Origin: Kineosporia sp. NBRC 101731
GTDB taxonomy: Bacteria; Actinomycetota; Actinomycetes; Actinomycetales; Kineosporiaceae
NCBI RefSeq assembly: GCF_030269305.1
Contig: NZ_BSTC01000004.1
Span: 251,963-315,962 of the forward strand
Reading direction: 5' to 3'
DNA: 64,000 nucleotides
In this document: positions 24,796 through 33,476 of the stretch, in pieces
Layout of the letters: every line of letters begins with the position of its first letter
Numbering within the stretch: the stretch's first letter is position 1
Notes under the pieces: model-generated
What the model saw: the letters and a program-made list of their open reading frames with translations, nothing else
Databases searched by the model: none
What the model was told of the DNA's origin: nothing
Position numbers and translations under genes: made by a program

Positions 24796-25850
24796 TCTCT
24801 GTCCCCCGCCGCGCCCGCGGCGCCGCGACCCTCGCCGTGATCACCCTGGCCCTGGCCGCCTGCGGCACCACGGATGTCGAGGCGGCCACCGGCGGCACCG
24901 CCGCCCCCGCCTCGCAGACCTGTGCCGACGACACCACGAAGACCTCGACCGGCCCGGTCACGATGACCGACGGCGTCGGGCGCACGATCAAGCTCGACAA
25001 GCCCGCCGAGCGCGTCGCGGTGCTGGAGTGGCAGCAGACCGAAGACCTGCTCACCCTGTGCGTGACCCCGGTCGCGGCCGCCTCCACCGACGGGTACGCC
25101 CAGTACGTGACCGCCGAGAAGCTGCCCGCATCCGTTCCCAGTGCCGGCGAGCGCGGCGAGCCCGACCTGGACGCGCTGTACGCGACGAACCCCGACCTCA
25201 TCGTCATGGAGGTCTACCAGGCCGACGACGAGCTGCTCGCCAAGCTGGAGAAGCGGGGTGTTCCGGTGCTGGCCACGGTCGGGGCCGATGCCTCGGGCCA
25301 GATCGACAACATGAAGAAGGTCTTCTCCATGATCGGTGAGGCCACCGGCCGCACCGAGCGGGCGGACGCCGTCCTGGCGGAGTTCGACACGCACTTCGCC
25401 GAGGCGAAGCAGAAGGTCGTCGACGCCGGGGTGAAGCCCACCGACTTCCTCTTCTTCGACGGCTGGATCGAGGGCAGCAACGTGGTGATCCGCCCCTACG
25501 GCAAGGGCGCCCTGTTCACCGAGATCGGCGAGGCCCTGGGCATGACGTCGGCCTGGACCGACGAGATCAACTCCACCTACGGCAGCGGCGGTGTCGACCC
25601 CTCCTACGGTCTGGCCCAGACCGACATCGAGGGCCTCACGGCTGTCGGTGACGCGACGCTCTTCTACGCCAACGACGGCACCGAGGACAACTACGTCGAC
25701 GAACTGGGGAAGAGCAAGATCTGGAAGGCTCTGCCGGCGGTGAAAGAAGGACGCGCGCACGCGTTCCCCAACAGCGTCTGGGGTGCCGGTGGTCCCAGGT
25801 CGAACGAGCAGGCCATTGACGCCTACGTGAATATCCTGACCGCGAAGTGA
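24792..25850 (+). CDS. Iron-siderophore substrate-binding lipoprotein
   Basis: The 352-residue product has a lipoprotein signal ending LALAACG (lipidated Cys near residue 24). The periplasmic-binding TroA/FepB fold follows: DGVGRTIKLDKPAERVAVLE, then DLDALYATNPDLIVMEVYQ, and a final WKALPAVKEGRAHAFPNSVW. It captures a ferric siderophore outside the membrane and hands it to the FecCD-type permease. Overlaps of four bases on both sides show tight translational coupling. Confidence 0.94.
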   Translation: MISVPRRARGAATLAVITLALAACGTTDVEAATGGTAAPASQTCADDTTKTSTGPVTMTDGVGRTIKLDKPAERVAVLEWQQTEDLLTLCVTPVAAASTDGYAQYVTAEKLPASVPSAGERGEPDLDALYATNPDLIVMEVYQADDELLAKLEKRGVPVLATVGADASGQIDNMKKVFSMIGEATGRTERADAVLAEFDTHFAEAKQKVVDAGVKPTDFLFFDGWIEGSNVVIRPYGKGALFTEIGEALGMTSAWTDEINSTYGSGGVDPSYGLAQTDIEGLTAVGDATLFYANDGTEDNYVDELGKSKIWKALPAVKEGRAHAFPNSVWGAGGPRSNEQAIDAYVNILTAK

Positions 25851-27934
25851 CCGGAAGCTCGCCGTCGCGGCCGCTGCCCGGGATCGGGCTCGGCCGCGGC
25901 GCGAGCGGGACGGCCGTGTTGCTCGTCCTGCTCGCCTCGGTCGTCCTGGTCGGCCTGTGGCATCTGACCCAGGGAACGTCCGGCGTGGGACCCCTGGACC
26001 TGGTGCGCTATCTCTTCGGTGTCCGCGAGAACGTCGGCGGTGTCCCGATCGGTGATGTGCTGACCGGGTCGCGGCTGCCGCGGCTGCTCGCCGGGACCGC
26101 GGTCGGGGTGGCGCTCGGCGCGGGTGGCGCCCTGCTGCAGTCGATCACCCGCAACCAGCTGGCCTCCCCCGACACCCTGGCCGTCACCGCCGGGGCCTAC
26201 TTCGCGCTGACCGGCGTCGCCGCGTTCGGCCTGGTCGTGCCGCTGTGGGCCTCGGGCGCCGTGGCCTTCGGCGGTGGCCTGCTCGCCGCGGGCGTCGTGC
26301 TCGGGCTGGCCGGGGCCGCGACCGGCGTCAACTCCACGCGGTTGATCCTCGCCGGGTCGGCGGTCGCGATGGCCCTCGACGCCGCCAGCGCCATGCTGCT
26401 GATCCTGTTCAAGGAAGGCACGGTGGGGCTGTACGCCTGGGGCAACGGTTCTCTCGCGCAGCTCAACCTCGACGCCGCGGCCCGGGCGAGCCCGGTCATC
26501 ACCGTCCTGATCGTCCTGGCCGTCCTGATGTCCCGGCGCCTGGACGTTCTCGGGCTCGGTGACGATGCGGCCGCGTCCCTGGGCGTGCCGGTGCGCTCGA
26601 CCTGGATCGTGGCCGTGCTGGTGGCCGTCATGCTGACCGGCATCTCGGTGACGCTGGCCGGGCCGCTGGCCTTCGTCGGTCTGGCTGCTCCGGTCGCGGT
26701 GCGCCTGGCGGCCACGCGCATCGGCGCTCTGAGCCGTCACGTCTTCGGGATCCCGGCCTGCGGGCTGGCCGGCGCGTTGCTGGTGCTGCTGGCGGACGCG
26801 GTGCTGCGGGCGATCATGGGGGCCCAGGCCGCGGCCTCGATCCCCACCGGGATCCCGACCTCGCTGCTCGGTGCCGTGGTCATCGTGTTCCTGGCGCTGC
26901 GCCTGCGCGACCTGGGCCCGGCCCCCCACGCCCACGTCGCCGTGCGCTCGAGGCGGCGCTTCCTCACCGTGATGGTCGTCGTCACCGTCCTGCTCGTGGC
27001 CGCCGTGCTCGTCGGCCTGCTGGCCGGGAGCCTGTGGCTGCGCCTGGGTGACCTCTCCCTCTGGGTCCAGGGCACCGCCCCCGACCTGATCGCCCGGGCC
27101 CTGGACGACCGCGCACCCCGCGTTGCCGCGGCCGCCACCGCCGGTGCGGCCCTGGCCCTGGCCGGAACGGTGGTGCAGGGCACGGTGCGCAACCCGCTGG
27201 CCGAACCCGGCATCCTCGGCATCACCGCCGGGGCCGGGCTCGGCGCGGTGCTCGTGGTGACCTCCGGACTGCCCGGCGGCCGGCCCACGCTCGTCGTCGC
27301 CGCCGTCGCCATGGGCCTGGCGACCTTCGCCCTGATCACCGCGCTGTCCTGGCGCGGCGGCTTCCGGCCCGACCGCTTCCTGCTCATCGGTATCGGATGT
27401 GGCTACGCACTCAGCAGTTTCAGTACCTTCCTGCTGCTGCGCGCCGATCCCTACGACACCCCGCGGATCTTCACCTGGCTGTCGGGCACGACCTACGGCC
27501 GGACGTTCCCGGACGTTCTCCCGGTCGCGGTGACGCTGGTGATCGCCACGCCCCTGGTGCTGGGCATGCGACGTGAGCTGGACCTGCTGGCCATCGACGA
27601 GGACACCCCGCAGATCTTCGGGGTCCGCCGCGAGCGCGCCCGCCTGGCCCTGCTGACGATCGCCGCCGTGACCGCCGCCACGAGCGTGATCGCGGTCGGG
27701 GTGGTCGGTTTCGTCGGGCTCGTGGCCCCGCACCTGGCCCGGGCCCTGGTCGGCGTGCGGCACGGGCGGATCATCCCGGTCGCCCTGCTGCTGGGCGCCC
27801 TGCTCGTCGTGGCCGCCGACGCCCTCGGCCGCACCCTCATCGCCCCGTCGCAGATCCCGGCCGGGCTGATGATGGCCCTGATCGGTGCGCCGTACTTCGT
27901 CTGGCTGCTGCACCGCTCACGCAGTACCCGGTGA
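25847..27934 (+). CDS. Fused FecC-FecD siderophore permease (FhuB-like double permease)
   Basis: At 695 residues this is twice the usual FecCD length. Both halves show family motifs: R-LPRLLAGTAVGVALGAGGAL and, in the second half, RAPRVAAAATAGAALALAG, each followed by the exposed loops GPLAFVGLAAPVAVRL and GVVGFVGLVAPHLARALVG that touch the ATPase. About twenty membrane helices are expected, so one polypeptide forms the whole channel, as in FhuB. The GTG start overlaps the preceding stop. It completes the importer operon. Confidence 0.94.
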   Translation: MTGSSPSRPLPGIGLGRGASGTAVLLVLLASVVLVGLWHLTQGTSGVGPLDLVRYLFGVRENVGGVPIGDVLTGSRLPRLLAGTAVGVALGAGGALLQSITRNQLASPDTLAVTAGAYFALTGVAAFGLVVPLWASGAVAFGGGLLAAGVVLGLAGAATGVNSTRLILAGSAVAMALDAASAMLLILFKEGTVGLYAWGNGSLAQLNLDAAARASPVITVLIVLAVLMSRRLDVLGLGDDAAASLGVPVRSTWIVAVLVAVMLTGISVTLAGPLAFVGLAAPVAVRLAATRIGALSRHVFGIPACGLAGALLVLLADAVLRAIMGAQAAASIPTGIPTSLLGAVVIVFLALRLRDLGPAPHAHVAVRSRRRFLTVMVVVTVLLVAAVLVGLLAGSLWLRLGDLSLWVQGTAPDLIARALDDRAPRVAAAATAGAALALAGTVVQGTVRNPLAEPGILGITAGAGLGAVLVVTSGLPGGRPTLVVAAVAMGLATFALITALSWRGGFRPDRFLLIGIGCGYALSSFSTFLLLRADPYDTPRIFTWLSGTTYGRTFPDVLPVAVTLVIATPLVLGMRRELDLLAIDEDTPQIFGVRRERARLALLTIAAVTAATSVIAVGVVGFVGLVAPHLARALVGVRHGRIIPVALLLGALLVVAADALGRTLIAPSQIPAGLMMALIGAPYFVWLLHRSRSTR

Positions 27935-27953
27935 TCGACGGGATCGGTGGGTT

Positions 27954-27979
27954 CGCCGGTGCCGCCTACGACACCGGCG
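27954..27979. terminator. Hairpin between importer operon and ridA-like gene
   Basis: Eight-base perfect arms CGCCGGTG/CACCGGCG with a 10-base loop lie between convergent stops. Confidence 0.5.
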
Positions 27980-27994
27980 TCCCCGTGGGCACCG

Positions 27995-28456
27995 CTACCC
28001 GACCTCGACGATCAGCTCCACCTCGACCGGCGCGTCCTTGGGCAGGACCGCGACGCCGACCGCACTGCGCGAGTGCTTGCCCGCCTCACCGAAGGCGAGG
28101 TCCATCAGGGCGCTGGCGCCGTCGGCGACGGCCGGCTGACCGGTGAAGCCGGGCTCGCTCGCGACGAACACCACGACCTTCACCACCCGCTTCACCGCGG
28201 ACAGGTCGCCGATCTCGGCCTTGATCGCGGCCAGTGCGTTGACCGCCGCCTGCCGGGCGCAGTCGGCGGCCTGCTCGGGCAGCACGCCGCCGCCGACCTT
28301 GCCCTCGGCGAGCATCACCCCGCCGGACAGGGGCAGTTGCCCGGCGGTGAAGATCAGGGAGCCGGCGCGGGTGGCGGGCACGTAGTTGGCCAGCGGCGCC
28401 ACCGGGGCGGGCAGCTCGATACCGGCCTCGGCCAGGCGGCTCTCGGGAGTGGTCAT
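27995..28456 (-). CDS. RidA-family (YjgF/YER057c/UK114) protein
   Basis: The ATG at 28456 gives 153 residues with the RidA core: GSLIFTAGQLPLSGGVMLAE, then DLSAVKRVVKVVVFVASEPG and a final VEVELIVEV. The length of about 150 residues fits the longer Rid subfamilies. RidA deaminates reactive enamine/imine intermediates; other subfamilies lack the catalytic Arg, and I cannot place this one with confidence. It follows the TetX-like monooxygenase on the same strand after 68 bases, so the two may be co-transcribed and act on related compounds. Confidence 0.88.
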   Translation of the reverse strand: MTTPESRLAEAGIELPAPVAPLANYVPATRAGSLIFTAGQLPLSGGVMLAEGKVGGGVLPEQAADCARQAAVNALAAIKAEIGDLSAVKRVVKVVVFVASEPGFTGQPAVADGASALMDLAFGEAGKHSRSAVGVAVLPKDAPVEVELIVEVG

Positions 28457-28524
28457 GGTGCTGGCGTTCCTTCCGTCGTTCAGCTGTTCCACCTGTGCGG
28501 CGCTCAGGGTATCGACGGCGTCTT

Positions 28525-29628
28525 TCAGTCCGCGTCGATCATGCCCTCGGCCCCCGGACCGAGCGAGGCCCCGATCTCGTCGGAGCGCTCCAGCATGATC
28601 TTCTCGTAGCTGGTCAGGGCCTCCTCGACGGTCGCGGAACCGGCCAGGGCGAGGGCCAGGTCGTGGGCGTCGTGCAGGGCCAGGTTCACCCCGACGCCGA
28701 TCGGGGGCATGACGTGCGCGGCGTCGCCGAGCAGGGTGAGCGTGGGTGAGTGCTCCCAGCCGTAGGGGGCGGGCAGGGCGAAAATCGGGCGATTGACGTA
28801 GACACCGTCGTTGTCGGTGAGCATCTGGGTCATCCGCGGGCCCCAGCCGGCGAATTCCCCCAGCAGGTGGGCGCGGATGCCCGCGGTGTCGTGAATCGTC
28901 AAGCCCAGTCGGGAGATCCAGTCGAGCTCAACCTTCTGAATGATGTAGACCCGGATGTGGTCGCCACCGTTGCGCTGGGCGAACAGGGCGCGGGAGCCGT
29001 CGGCCGAGGCCATCAGCCCCTGCCCGACCAGGTCGGCCAGGTCGGTGTGCCGGGCTTCGACGTCATCGAACCAGGCCTCCAGAAAACTGATGCCCGAGTA
29101 GAGCGGAGCGCAGGACGACACGGCCGCCCGCACCCGGGAGGAGGCACCGTCGGCGCCGATCACCAGGTCGGCGTCCTCCTGCGTGCCGTCGGTGAAGTGG
29201 AGGCGGCGCCCGTCCTGCACGGAGGCCAGAGCCTTTCCCCACCGGACGGTTCCGGGCTCCAGCGAGTCCAGCAGCAGGTTCCGCAGCAGCCCGCGGTCGA
29301 TCTCGGGCTTGAACATCTCGTCGGGCTCGGGAAGGTGCTGCCCGAGCAGCTCTCCGGTGGGGCCGACCTTGCGCATCTCCTGGCCCTCGGGCCGGGCCAG
29401 GGCGAAGAACTGCTCGAGCAGGCCGGCCTCCCGCAGGGCGTTCTGGCCGTGCTCGGTGTCGAGGTCGAGGGTGCCGCCCTGGTTACGGGCGTCGGGGCCG
29501 GAGTCGCGGTCGTACACGGTGACGTCCAGACCGTGCTTCTGCAGAATCCGGGCGCAGGTCAGGCCGGCCGGACCGGCTCCGACGACGGCGATGCGGGCTT
29601 CACGAGGCGATGTGCTCATGTCCATCAT
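28525..29628 (-). CDS. TetX-like FAD-dependent monooxygenase
   Basis: The 367-residue product has the group A flavoprotein hydroxylase layout: IAVVGAGPAGLTCARIL for FAD, GGTLDLDTEHGQNALREAGL just as in TetX-type tetracycline-inactivating enzymes, DLVIGADGASSRVR for NADPH/FAD and LTLLGDAAHVMPPIGVGVNL closing the FAD site. TetX relatives in soil actinomycetes hydroxylate tetracyclines or other polycyclic aromatics. The true substrate is unknown. It is divergent from a TetR gene and probably induced by its substrate. Confidence 0.88.
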   Translation of the reverse strand: MMDMSTSPREARIAVVGAGPAGLTCARILQKHGLDVTVYDRDSGPDARNQGGTLDLDTEHGQNALREAGLLEQFFALARPEGQEMRKVGPTGELLGQHLPEPDEMFKPEIDRGLLRNLLLDSLEPGTVRWGKALASVQDGRRLHFTDGTQEDADLVIGADGASSRVRAAVSSCAPLYSGISFLEAWFDDVEARHTDLADLVGQGLMASADGSRALFAQRNGGDHIRVYIIQKVELDWISRLGLTIHDTAGIRAHLLGEFAGWGPRMTQMLTDNDGVYVNRPIFALPAPYGWEHSPTLTLLGDAAHVMPPIGVGVNLALHDAHDLALALAGSATVEEALTSYEKIMLERSDEIGASLGPGAEGMIDAD

Positions 29629-29645
29629 GAAAGCTCACTCGATCC

Positions 29646-29685
29646 AAAAGTGCAATGGTTTCACTTTTTAATCTGTTGCACTTTT
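29646..29685. promoter_or_regulatory. TetR operator between monooxygenase and regulator
   Basis: AAAAGTGCAA (29646-29655) is mirrored by TTGCACTTTT (29676-29685), perfect 10-base arms 20 bases apart in an AT-rich gap. The centre contains a related half-site (CACTTTTTAA). Confidence 0.7.
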
Positions 29686-29701
29686 GCTCTACGATGAACC
29701 C

Positions 29702-30286
29702 ATGCAGACCCCCGTCACCCCAGGCCGCCGCGAGCGCAAGAAGGCCGCCACCCGGCAGTCGATCGCCGACGCGGCGCTGCGCCTGTTCCTGGAGCGGGGC
29801 TACGACCAGGTGAGCATCCGGGACATCGCGAACGCGGCAGACGTCTCCACCACCACGCTGTTCAAGCACTTCACCGGCAAGGAGGCGCTGGTCTTCGACG
29901 AGCAGGCCCACATGCAGGCGAGCCTGGTCGCCGCGGTCCGCGGGCGCCCCGAAGGCCTGAGCGTCGTCGAGGCGCTGCGCGACTTCTGGCTGGCCGGGCG
30001 GGTGACGCAGCCCGACGGGCAGGGTGAGCTGGCGCAGTTCACCCGTCTCGTCGAGTCCACGCCGGCCCTGCGCCTGTATGCCGAGCGTGTCTGGGCCCAG
30101 CACACCGACATCCTGGCCGCGGCCCTGGCCGACGAGTTCGGGGTGCCGCACGACAACATCGCCTGCGCGAGCCTGGCCCGCTTCGCCCTGCAGGTGCCGA
30201 CCATCGTGCGGGGCCGGGAGAATCCCGGTGCCGCGGTCGAGGAGATCTTCGCGTTCCTGGCCGACGGCTGGCGCGATCCGCGCTGA
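29702..30286 (+). CDS. TetR-family regulator of the TetX-like gene
   Basis: ATG 29702 gives 194 residues with the DNA-binding part QVSIRDIANAADVSTTTLFK and HFTGKEALVFDEQ. The ligand domain ends AVEEIFAFLADGW. An in-frame TTG at 29684 would lengthen it but falls inside the operator. It likely represses the divergent monooxygenase and itself until an aromatic or polyketide ligand binds. Confidence 0.92.
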   Translation: MQTPVTPGRRERKKAATRQSIADAALRLFLERGYDQVSIRDIANAADVSTTTLFKHFTGKEALVFDEQAHMQASLVAAVRGRPEGLSVVEALRDFWLAGRVTQPDGQGELAQFTRLVESTPALRLYAERVWAQHTDILAAALADEFGVPHDNIACASLARFALQVPTIVRGRENPGAAVEEIFAFLADGWRDPR

Positions 30287-30318
30287 GAAGTTCCCCACCT
30301 CCGGGGCGTTCACCAGGT

Positions 30319-30360
30319 CGGGAACGGCCCCGGCGAGCGTTCTCGTCGGGGCCGTTCCCG
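30319..30360. terminator. Strong terminator hairpin
   Basis: Fourteen-base perfect arms (CGGGAACGGCCCCG) with a 14-base loop lie between the convergent tetR and the next small gene, whose stop codon begins right after the stem. Confidence 0.8.
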
Positions 30361-30711
30361 TCAGTCCGGAAGTTCCCGGTACCCCAGATAGCGCAGGGCC
30401 ATGCTGTGCGCCGCGCGCACCACCAGCCCCCGCACGAGGTCGAGGGCCAGGAAGATCTCCGGCCCGCCGCTGAGTCGTGCCGTGCCGGCCCAGAACACCG
30501 GGCCCGGATTGTCACTGCGTCGCGCGGCCCGGTACATCTCGTCGAAGGGAAAGATGCCCTCGTCCGGCTCGAACGTCCGGGCGACCCCGTTCGGCTTGCC
30601 CTCCGCCACCACCAGATCGGTCTCCAGGAAACGGAATCCCGCGTGCTCGACGTCGCGGCGGGCGTGCGCCGCATCGGCCGACGTGGCACTGAAGAACCAT
30701 TCCCGCGGCAT
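30361..30711 (-). CDS. Hypothetical protein (116 aa)
   Basis: The ATG at 30711 is chosen because GGAGGGG lies eight bases upstream; a GTG at 30720 would abut it. The soluble product contains EHAGFRFLETDLVVAEGKPN, FEPDEGIFPFDEMYRAARR and a basic C-terminal half ending LGYRELPD. No signal or membrane segment is seen and no family was recognised. It stands alone between a terminator and a short gap before the next tetR gene on the same strand. Confidence 0.6.
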   Translation of the reverse strand: MPREWFFSATSADAAHARRDVEHAGFRFLETDLVVAEGKPNGVARTFEPDEGIFPFDEMYRAARRSDNPGPVFWAGTARLSGGPEIFLALDLVRGLVVRAAHSMALRYLGYRELPD

Positions 30712-30815
30712 ACGCGCCACCCCTCCGTCACCGACGATCGCTCAGGGCGAGCGTAGGCGGTGAACCGCGGGCAACCCGGAAGCCGGTAAGTGTCGGCGAT
30801 CCGGCGGACGGGTGC

Positions 30816-31379
30816 TCACAGCGCCCCGGTCAGGGCGCGCAACTCCTCGAACGCCTCGTCGACCTCGGCGTGCAGATCGGGTGACGGCTCGGTCATCCAC
30901 CGCCGGATCGCCGTACTGAACGCGTCCATGCCGACCCGGGCGCACAACAGGGCCGATCGTGCGCTCACGCCGCGCTTTTCCAGCGCCTCGGCGACGAGCG
31001 TGACGAGCGCGGTCGCCTTCGCGGACTCCCTCTCGCGCAGCGCGGGCGCGGCCCGGATGACGGGCGCGCGCAGTTCGGCCAGCGGGCGGTTGCGCTCGAG
31101 CAACGGCACGACGTCGTGGAAGGCCCGGCGCAGGGTCGGCAGCGCCTCCAGTTCCGGCGGCACCGCCGCGAGCGCGCCGGACAGGACCTCGCGCAGTTCC
31201 TCCTCGGAGGCGAAGAGCACCTCACGCTTGTCCGGGAAGTGCCGGAAGAAGGTGCGCTCGGTGACGCCGGCGTGGGCGGCGATCTGCCCGGCGGTGGCGC
31301 CGTCGTACCCGTGTTCGGTGAACAGCTCGAGGGCGGAGCGCTGCAGGCGCTCGCGCACGATCCGTCCGTCCCGGGGCAC
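30816..31379 (-). CDS. TetR-family regulator of the divergent MDR gene
   Basis: The 187-residue product carries GATAGQIAAHAGVTERTFFR and HFPDKREVLFASE as its DNA-binding part. The GTG at 31379 fits the family start. Two GTCAGTnnnCTGAC-like sites lie between it and the divergent MDR oxidoreductase, which it should repress. Confidence 0.92.
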   Translation of the reverse strand: MPRDGRIVRERLQRSALELFTEHGYDGATAGQIAAHAGVTERTFFRHFPDKREVLFASEEELREVLSGALAAVPPELEALPTLRRAFHDVVPLLERNRPLAELRAPVIRAAPALRERESAKATALVTLVAEALEKRGVSARSALLCARVGMDAFSTAIRRWMTEPSPDLHAEVDEAFEELRALTGAL

Positions 31380-31401
31380 GCAGCCATCCTAACAGGGTTG
31401 C

Positions 31402-31451
31402 GTCAGTGACTGACAGATGCTTACTCTCCTGCCGTAACGTCAGTCCCTGAC
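31402..31451. promoter_or_regulatory. Two TetR-type operators
   Basis: GTCAGTGACTGAC (31402-31414) and GTCAGTCCCTGAC (31439-31451) are 13-base near-perfect palindromes with centres 37 bases apart. The pair fills the gap between the divergent tetR and MDR genes. Confidence 0.75.
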
Positions 31452-31481
31452 TTTACGAATGCCTCGAGGAAGCGTGGATCC

Positions 31482-32438
31482 ATGACCGACACGATGCGGA
31501 CCGTTCGATTCCGGGAGTACGGCGAGCCCCACGACGTCCTGCGTCTGGAGACCACGCAGGTGCCGGAGCCCGGACCGGGCCGGATCCGGGTGCGAGTGCA
31601 CGCCGCCGGCCTGGCGCCGGCCGACTGGGCGCTGTGCCGTGGCCTTTTCGCCGGGGATCTCCCCCGCGGCATCGGCTGCGACGTCTCGGGCACGGTCGAC
31701 GCGATCGGCGAGGGTGTGGACGGTGTCGCCGTGGGCGACGTCGTCTTCGGCACTGCGGACTGGGCGCACTGCCCCAGTGCCGGGGCTGCCGACCAGGCCG
31801 TCATGAACCGCTGGTTCCCCGTCCCCGACGGGCTCGACCTCGTCCACGCGGCCGCGCTGCCGATGACGGTCGACACCGCCTTCCACCACCTGAGCTGGCT
31901 CGGCCTCGACGCGGGCCGGACGATCCTGATCCACGGCGCGGGCAGCACCATCGGGTTCGCCGCCGTGCAGATCGCGCTCCTGCGCGGGATGAACGTCATC
32001 GCCACCGCCGGCGACCCGTACGCCCAGCAGTTGCGTGACCTCGGTGCGAAGGTCACCGCCTACGGTGACGGGATGGTCGAGCGCGTCGCCGAACTGCACC
32101 CGGGACCGGTCGATCTCGTGCTCGACACCGCCCCGACCGGTGGCGCCCTCCCCGACCTGCTGCGCATCGCCGGCGGCGACACCCAGCGCGTGCTGACCAT
32201 CTCCGACTTCGCCGCCGCGAAGGAACTGGGCGTCCGCGCCTCGTTCACCGAGGACCTGACCCGGCGCGACGAGGTACTCCCGGAGTTCGCCCAGCTCGCC
32301 GCGGAGGGCCGGTTCACCGTGCCGATCGCCGCGACCTTCCCCCTGGAGGAATGGGAGAGCGCCCTGACCATCAGCCAGAGCGGGCACGCCCGCGGGAAAC
32401 TGCTCCTCCTGCCGGGCCGGGACCACGCAGCGGCCTGA
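31482..32438 (+). CDS. NADP-dependent medium-chain oxidoreductase
   Basis: The 318-residue product has the GroES-like half (RTVRFREYGEPHDVLRLET, IGCDVSGTVDAIGEGV) and a Rossmann half with TILIHGAGSTIGFAAVQIAL. No structural zinc cysteines are present, as in the quinone-oxidoreductase branch. It is the second MDR enzyme in the window with its own divergent TetR. A role in removing quinones or alpha,beta-unsaturated carbonyls is likely from the family. Confidence 0.9.
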   Translation: MTDTMRTVRFREYGEPHDVLRLETTQVPEPGPGRIRVRVHAAGLAPADWALCRGLFAGDLPRGIGCDVSGTVDAIGEGVDGVAVGDVVFGTADWAHCPSAGAADQAVMNRWFPVPDGLDLVHAAALPMTVDTAFHHLSWLGLDAGRTILIHGAGSTIGFAAVQIALLRGMNVIATAGDPYAQQLRDLGAKVTAYGDGMVERVAELHPGPVDLVLDTAPTGGALPDLLRIAGGDTQRVLTISDFAAAKELGVRASFTEDLTRRDEVLPEFAQLAAEGRFTVPIAATFPLEEWESALTISQSGHARGKLLLLPGRDHAAA

Positions 32439-32442
32439 TAGA

Positions 32443-32488
32443 CGCTGAACGCCCTTCCTCCGGGCGTCCGGAGGAAGGGCGTTCAGCG
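32443..32488. terminator. Strong bidirectional terminator
   Basis: Nineteen-base perfect arms (CGCTGAACGCCCTTCC...) with an 8-base loop lie between the convergent MDR and DUF397 genes. Confidence 0.85.
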
Positions 32489-32502
32489 GGTGACGAGGAG
32501 GA

Positions 32503-32685
32503 TCAGGTCAGATGACCGGACTCGCCCGTGGCTCCGTGAATCCAGACCGACATCTCGCTGCTGTGGAAGTTCAGCACCGGACCGCCGGGTCTCGTGGCGT
32601 CGCGCACCTGGACCAGACCGTCGTGCTCACGCATTTCCACCCGGTCACCATCCGAGCCGCCGGTCCTGACCCACTCACCGCTCAC
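32503..32685 (-). CDS. Solo DUF397 protein (60 aa)
   Basis: The GTG at 32685 has AGGAG five bases upstream and gives the typical 60-residue DUF397 length; longer starts lack such a site. The product shows SGEWVRTGGSDGDRVEMRE, then VQVRDATRPGGPVLNFHSSE and a final acidic/Gly segment. DUF397 proteins are usually encoded right after an XRE/DUF5753 regulator and act as its partner. No such regulator is adjacent here, and the cysteine common in the family is replaced. Confidence 0.75.
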   Translation of the reverse strand: MSGEWVRTGGSDGDRVEMREHDGLVQVRDATRPGGPVLNFHSSEMSVWIHGATGESGHLT

Positions 32686-32812
32686 TGCCACTCCTGACGT
32701 CGCGCACGCTTGCCGGGACATGATGGCCCCCACTCCGCGGACCGGCTAGTGCAGACGTGCACCAGCGGGGCATATCTGCACAGATCCGAGCACCCCGTGA
32801 CCGGCCGATCGG

Positions 32813-33394
32813 TCAGGACGAGTGCTGCTCCAGCCAGACCCGGCCCCGATCTGCGTTGCGCAGGGCGAGGCGCGAGGAGACCAGCATCACGGCCATGCTG
32901 AACAAGACGGTTATTGATGCGATCAGCACGGGTATCGATGCGGAAGCCCAACCCAGGACCACGAGCAGCGCGATCCCGATCAGTACGTACACCGGCACGA
33001 ACCAGACAACGATGTGGCGCCTCGCGGCCATCCGGTGGGCCACGTCGATCGCGACCTCCTGGTCCCGTGCCTCAACCGGTTGCCCGGCCCGGATGCTGTG
33101 GATGACGCTCGCACGGCGAGCCCCATAGACCCCCATCAACAGGGGCGGCTGGGCCCAGCGCACACCTCTCCGGCGCCTCCAGAGCACGAAAACCACTGCT
33201 GGAACGATGTGTACGGCCAGCAGGCCGGCCATCAGCAGGAGGAACAGCCAGAAGTCGCCGTCCAGTTCCTCGTCGATCCAGAGAAACCCGATGCCACAAC
33301 CGATCGGCAGCAGCACCGCATACAGCGCAAGACCCCCAGCCAGTAGTCGGGTCTGCCGGCGCCGCGCGAGATCGGTCACCTCCGTGTCACCCAT
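32813..33394 (-). CDS. Four-helix membrane protein, paralogue of 22338-22904
   Basis: The 193-residue product has helices at about 17-37 and 48-70. The conserved loop RRRRGVRWAQPPLLMGVYGA and IRAGQPVEARDQEVAIDVAH follows, then two helices at about 130-150 and 155-175. The loop, the start (GDTEVTDLARRRQTR) and topology match the protein at 22338-22904, though the helices themselves differ. Function unknown. The conserved cytoplasmic loop is the part most likely to matter. Confidence 0.72.
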   Translation of the reverse strand: MGDTEVTDLARRRQTRLLAGGLALYAVLLPIGCGIGFLWIDEELDGDFWLFLLLMAGLLAVHIVPAVVFVLWRRRRGVRWAQPPLLMGVYGARRASVIHSIRAGQPVEARDQEVAIDVAHRMAARRHIVVWFVPVYVLIGIALLVVLGWASASIPVLIASITVLFSMAVMLVSSRLALRNADRGRVWLEQHSS

Positions 33395-33476
33395 GGCTGA
33401 ATGATCACGGCCGGGCCGAGGGTGTGCACCTTGAGGGTTAATGTCACATTCGCGGGCTCACGAACGAGAGGGAACT

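Noticed and set aside
25823..27913. A 696-codon open frame on the minus strand opposite the siderophore permease.
   Set aside because: Its Gln/Gly/Asp/Arg-rich sequence is the usual reverse-strand shadow of a hydrophobic GC-rich gene; the plus-strand permease has clear family motifs.
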